A DNA stretch of 9,566 nt from UBA11889 sp002313255. GTDB taxonomy: Bacteria > Pseudomonadota > Gammaproteobacteria > Pseudomonadales > Azotimanducaceae. The DNA is taken from positions 1-9,566 of the forward strand of contig CAJWQX010000078.1 of the NCBI GenBank assembly GCA_913045265.1, written 5' to 3'. Below the pieces are notes generated by a model. That model saw nothing but the letters and a program-made list of their open reading frames with translations. It ran no database searches and was not told the DNA's origin. The position numbers and the translations under genes were made by a program. Shown piece after piece: positions 6,652 through 9,566 of the stretch (position 1 is the stretch's first letter; the number at the start of each line of letters is the position of its first letter).

Positions 6652-8385
6652 ATGAAGTCGCCATTTTTCTTTCGCGCGATCTTGTTGATCTCGCTCCTGT
6701 ATGCGCCGAGTCAGCGCGCAGAATTTCTCGAAATGGCGGCAGATGCCGGACTCGATTTTATGCACGAGAATGGCAACGAAGGCAAACTTTGGACGGTGGA
6801 AATCGTGGGGGCCGGGGTGGGTATTCTCGACTTCGATAACGACGGTCGTATGGATATCTGGGCCGTACAGAGCGGGCCTCTGCGAGCCGCCGGCCCAGTC
6901 AGAACTGGAGATCGTCTGTTTCGCAATGTAAATAACAGTGAAAACCTGCTCTTTGAAGATGTCACCGAGATTTCGGGTGTTCGTGCGACGGGCTATGGCA
7001 TGGGAATCGCCAGCGCCGACATTGATAACGATGGCGACACCGATGTATTTCTCGCGAACTTCGGCGCAAACCAGCTATTTGAAAACGTGGGCGACGGAAA
7101 ATTCGTGGATATCACAGAAAAAGCTGGGCTCGCTGGCGGCGAATGGTCAATCGGCGGCAGTTTTGCCGATATCGACGCCGATGGGCTACTCGATCTTTAC
7201 GTAGTCAACTATCTACAGTTTGCTCTTGAAGAGGGCAAGGTCTGTCGCAATTACTCTTCACGGATGACTTACTGTGGGCCACAAAACTACTCACCGTCGA
7301 CGGATCAACTCTACCGAAACTTAGGCAACGGCCGCTTCGAAAACGTAACTGAATTGTCTGGAATAGGGCAATCCTCAGGGAGAGGGATGGGCGTTGTGTC
7401 GCGGGACTTTAACGGTGACGGACACATCGATTTCTACGTCGCGAATGACGCCGGCGAGAATTTTCTTTGGCTTAATCAGGGCGCCGGTCGCTTTGAAGAC
7501 GAAGGCCTATTATCCGGGGCAGCACTCAATGTCTATGGGATGGCTGAAGCCAGCATGGGGGTTGCAGTAGCCGATTACGACCAGGATGGCGATCCGGACG
7601 TATTTCTTACGCACGACGTAAAAGAGAGCAACACACTCTATGTTAACGACGGCTGCGGTTGGTTCGACGACCAAACGAGCGTATCGGGCCTCGCAACGTC
7701 GAGCATTCCCTTTACCGGTTTTGGTAATGGATGGATCGATATCGACGGCGATAGTGACCTCGACCTATTTAGTGCAAATGGCGCCGTCACCATCATCGAA
7801 TCACAGCGCACAGCGGGATTTGACCCACCACTTCGTCAACGTAATCAGCTCTGGCGTAACAACGGCCGCGGGATGTTCCACGAAGTCATCTCAGAAGTAG
7901 CGTTTAATCGTTTGGGCGTCAGTCGTGGTGCCGCCTTCGGCGATCTGGACAACGACGGCGACACAGACATCGTCGTTACAAACAACAACGGTCCAGCAAC
8001 GCTGTTCCGCAATGACACTCATTCTTCCAACTGGCTCGGCATCGATTTATTCAATACCGGCGCGCATCGCCACGCCATAGGAGCGAGTGCTTGGCGCGAA
8101 GCAAACGCGAGTGAAGTTCGATACGTGGCAACAGACGGAGGTTATGCGTCCGCCCACGACCACCGACTTAGGTTCAGCTTTCCAAACGATCCATCCGAGC
8201 AATTTGTTCACGTTCGTTGGGCGGATGGTCGCATCGAACGCTTTGGCCCGTTAGCGCCAAACCGATACCACGTCCTGGCGTCATCAACATCCGACGGCAA
8301 AGCATCTCACTCCGACAGAAAAACCGCGCCCGAACCAAAGTCCACCGCAGCACATTGTGTTCGAAACGCCACTCGGGCCGATTAA
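6652..8385 (+). CDS. CRTAC1-family exported protein: FG-GAP/calcium-binding repeats plus divergent ASPIC/UnbV domain
   Basis: This 577-residue paralogue of the gene at 4408 starts with a clear Sec signal peptide (MKSPFFFRAILLISLLYAPS, probable cleavage near Ala23) but has no lipobox, so it should be soluble in the periplasm or secreted. Seven calcium-type Asp loops begin at Asp60, 123, 173, 252 (DFNGDGHID), 308, 363 and 431, each followed by a short strand. Cys198 and Cys208 sit in the same C...YCGPQNY segment as in the paralogue. Residues about 459-541 align with ASPIC/UnbV but are divergent: the expected GSYLxxxDxRxHFGL block reads GGYASAHDHRLRFSF, and the WPSG block reads RWADGR. A polar tail of about 33 residues follows, which may be natural or the result of a late frameshift. 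ATG 6652 lies 7 bases after the stop of the remnant and has no good Shine-Dalgarno sequence. It probably works with the TPR and CRTAC1 lipoproteins upstream, by context only. Confidence 0.92.
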   Translation: MKSPFFFRAILLISLLYAPSQRAEFLEMAADAGLDFMHENGNEGKLWTVEIVGAGVGILDFDNDGRMDIWAVQSGPLRAAGPVRTGDRLFRNVNNSENLLFEDVTEISGVRATGYGMGIASADIDNDGDTDVFLANFGANQLFENVGDGKFVDITEKAGLAGGEWSIGGSFADIDADGLLDLYVVNYLQFALEEGKVCRNYSSRMTYCGPQNYSPSTDQLYRNLGNGRFENVTELSGIGQSSGRGMGVVSRDFNGDGHIDFYVANDAGENFLWLNQGAGRFEDEGLLSGAALNVYGMAEASMGVAVADYDQDGDPDVFLTHDVKESNTLYVNDGCGWFDDQTSVSGLATSSIPFTGFGNGWIDIDGDSDLDLFSANGAVTIIESQRTAGFDPPLRQRNQLWRNNGRGMFHEVISEVAFNRLGVSRGAAFGDLDNDGDTDIVVTNNNGPATLFRNDTHSSNWLGIDLFNTGAHRHAIGASAWREANASEVRYVATDGGYASAHDHRLRFSFPNDPSEQFVHVRWADGRIERFGPLAPNRYHVLASSTSDGKASHSDRKTAPEPKSTAAHCVRNATRAD

Positions 8386-8391
8386 ATTTGA

Positions 8392-9566
8392 TCAGAAAAG
8401 CCGCGTAAAACTGGCGCCACTCAGCCGATTATTTACCGCGTTGTTATAGATCGAGCCAAACGTGTACTTCAGGCTCAACCCCACCTTGGTTTCAAATTCC
8501 GTGTCCAATGCGCGTCGGCCTAGAAGTACTTCTTCGTCCGTCGTTCCCCCTGCAGCGAGGTAAATTTGATCGCGAACCAGCGACGCTTCAGCCCAGAAGC
8601 TTATATCGAGTCCACGAACGATCCGATAATCGATATCGCCCTTGATCGATATCCGATACAAATCCATATCGTCAAGGAAATGGGACGCTTTGATATCAGC
8701 GCCTATGTCCCCCCAACGTTGCTCGAGGTCGTATTCAAGAAAAAGCCCTTGGTCGGCCCTGAATTCCTCAAGCTCGCCTAAAATAGTTTGCGTTTCATAA
8801 TTCAATCGGGTCGCCCCCGCAAAATACCCGAACGTAAGGGAGCGCTCCGCATACTGGGAATAAGGGTAAAGGTTGTATTCAAGCGCCCCCGCCACCCGAA
8901 CTACACGGTCGAGATTCCGGTAACTCGACCGTTCACCACGTGCACCCAGTCCGATGCCCCAGTGTTCCCCCAACGACTTGATTCCCCAAGCGCTTAAGTT
9001 CGACCGGCGGCTAATATCTTTTAGGGTGGACCCACTATCGAATTCAAAGTTCCGTTCCATCCGACTGTGGGAGGTACCCATTCCCAAACGCCAATTTTCA
9101 GTCGTACGACTCGCGTAAAAGGAGCCCCTGACATCCGTATCTTCGCGGCGTTCCTGCCGGTCGACTTGGCCACGGACCTCACTACGGAACACCCAGTAAT
9201 TCCAAGGATCTTCCGTCGGCTGGACCCCGAGCGATGTCAAGCGGGGAGTTTCCGTCGACTCGCCCAAGTACGAAATCCTAAGTGACTCGCCGGCCGGCGT
9301 TTGCATCACGTAAGGAACCAACCCCAACTCGAGCTGCCGGGTGAAGCCACGACGCCGCTCGTCGTCTGTGTCGGTGTCGCTTGTGTAGTAGCGAAGTTGT
9401 TGATCAAGTCCGCTAAATGTTTCGAATCCGTAAAACATGAGTGTGTACTCGCGACCCGAGCCGCTTCGTTCTCGAGTCACCATCACGTGCACCTGAGCAT
9501 CAAGTCGATCCCGGATGTAGTTGATGTAGGGTATTTCGCCCCGTATGAACGTCATATCGCAGCGGT
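8392..9566 (-). CDS. Probable outer-membrane beta-barrel protein of unknown function (5' end outside window)
   Basis: The frame stays open to the right edge (Arg-Cys-Asp precede the Met at 9553-9555), so the start lies outside the window and that Met is probably internal. About 390 residues are visible. The first 90 or so look like a soluble or periplasm-facing domain with a motif I associate with an uncharacterised family: CDMTFIRGEIPYINYIRDR, then DAQVHVMVT, GREYTLMFYG and LELGLVPYV. From roughly residue 100 the chain changes to alternating polar/aromatic strands with charged turns (NWRLGMGTSHSRM, HWGIGLGARGE, RSLTFGYFAG, DISFWAEASLV, KVGLSLKYTFG) and ends in SFTRLF. The terminal Phe and strand pattern point to an outer-membrane barrel of about 12-14 strands. 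I know no specific substrate. It converges on the CRTAC1-type gene with only 6 bases between the stops, so it belongs to a separate transcript and has no obvious terminator of its own. Confidence 0.75.
   Translation of the reverse strand, partial: RCDMTFIRGEIPYINYIRDRLDAQVHVMVTRERSGSGREYTLMFYGFETFSGLDQQLRYYTSDTDTDDERRRGFTRQLELGLVPYVMQTPAGESLRISYLGESTETPRLTSLGVQPTEDPWNYWVFRSEVRGQVDRQERREDTDVRGSFYASRTTENWRLGMGTSHSRMERNFEFDSGSTLKDISRRSNLSAWGIKSLGEHWGIGLGARGERSSYRNLDRVVRVAGALEYNLYPYSQYAERSLTFGYFAGATRLNYETQTILGELEEFRADQGLFLEYDLEQRWGDIGADIKASHFLDDMDLYRISIKGDIDYRIVRGLDISFWAEASLVRDQIYLAAGGTTDEEVLLGRRALDTEFETKVGLSLKYTFGSIYNNAVNNRLSGASFTRLF

Noticed and set aside
6641..6669. TTGACA at 6641-6646 as a -35 box for the gene at 6652
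   Set aside because: The matching -10 position falls inside the coding region (T-rich, no TATAAT-like box), so it could not serve the ATG at 6652.
4640..8010. Repeated GAC/GAT-rich segments as DNA repeats or a CRISPR-like array
   Set aside because: The periodicity comes from the repeated calcium-loop motif in the proteins; nucleotide copies are diverged and spacing varies.
8566..9285. + strand open frames across the right-hand region
   Set aside because: They are short, lack signal peptides or family patterns, and lie opposite a long coherent - strand barrel protein.

Overview
The window is a stretch of Gram-negative chromosome whose products are almost all exported or sit in the outer membrane. 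The TonB-dependent receptor barrel, lipoprotein signals and Phe-terminated barrel proteins show a didermic cell. Codon use and gene style suggest a proteobacterium, most likely an uncultivated, possibly marine, gammaproteobacterium. This is an inference, because the window holds no taxonomic marker gene.

Layout from left to right on the + strand: (1) the C-terminal part of a TonB-dependent receptor (1-2037), whose signal peptide and plug lie outside the window; (2) a strong intrinsic terminator (2061-2097) that also forms the first codons of a small exported protein of unknown function (2052-2831); (3) a candidate promoter followed by a TPR-repeat lipoprotein (2927-4393, real start possibly 3032/3035); (4) a CRTAC1-type FG-GAP/ASPIC-UnbV lipoprotein (4408-6129), 14 bases downstream and with its ribosome-binding site overlapping the TPR stop codon; (5) a short spacer with an interrupted inverted repeat; (6) a frameshifted and truncated CRTAC1-like remnant (6229-6644); (7) a second full-length CRTAC1-like exported protein (6652-8385). 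On the - strand, meeting gene 7 tail to tail with 6 bases between the stops, lies the C-terminal part of a probable outer-membrane beta-barrel protein (8392 to the right edge).

The likely functional core is the TPR lipoprotein plus the two seven-repeat CRTAC1-type proteins, next to a TonB-dependent receptor. TPR superhelices and beta-propeller-like FG-GAP proteins are binding scaffolds, so a cell-envelope capture or assembly complex working with the receptor is a reasonable hypothesis. The sequence shows no enzyme, substrate or regulator that would name the ligand. The intact CRTAC1 paralogues and the decayed copy between them show that this family has been duplicating and decaying locally. 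No tRNA, rRNA, CRISPR array, insertion sequence or integrase was seen.
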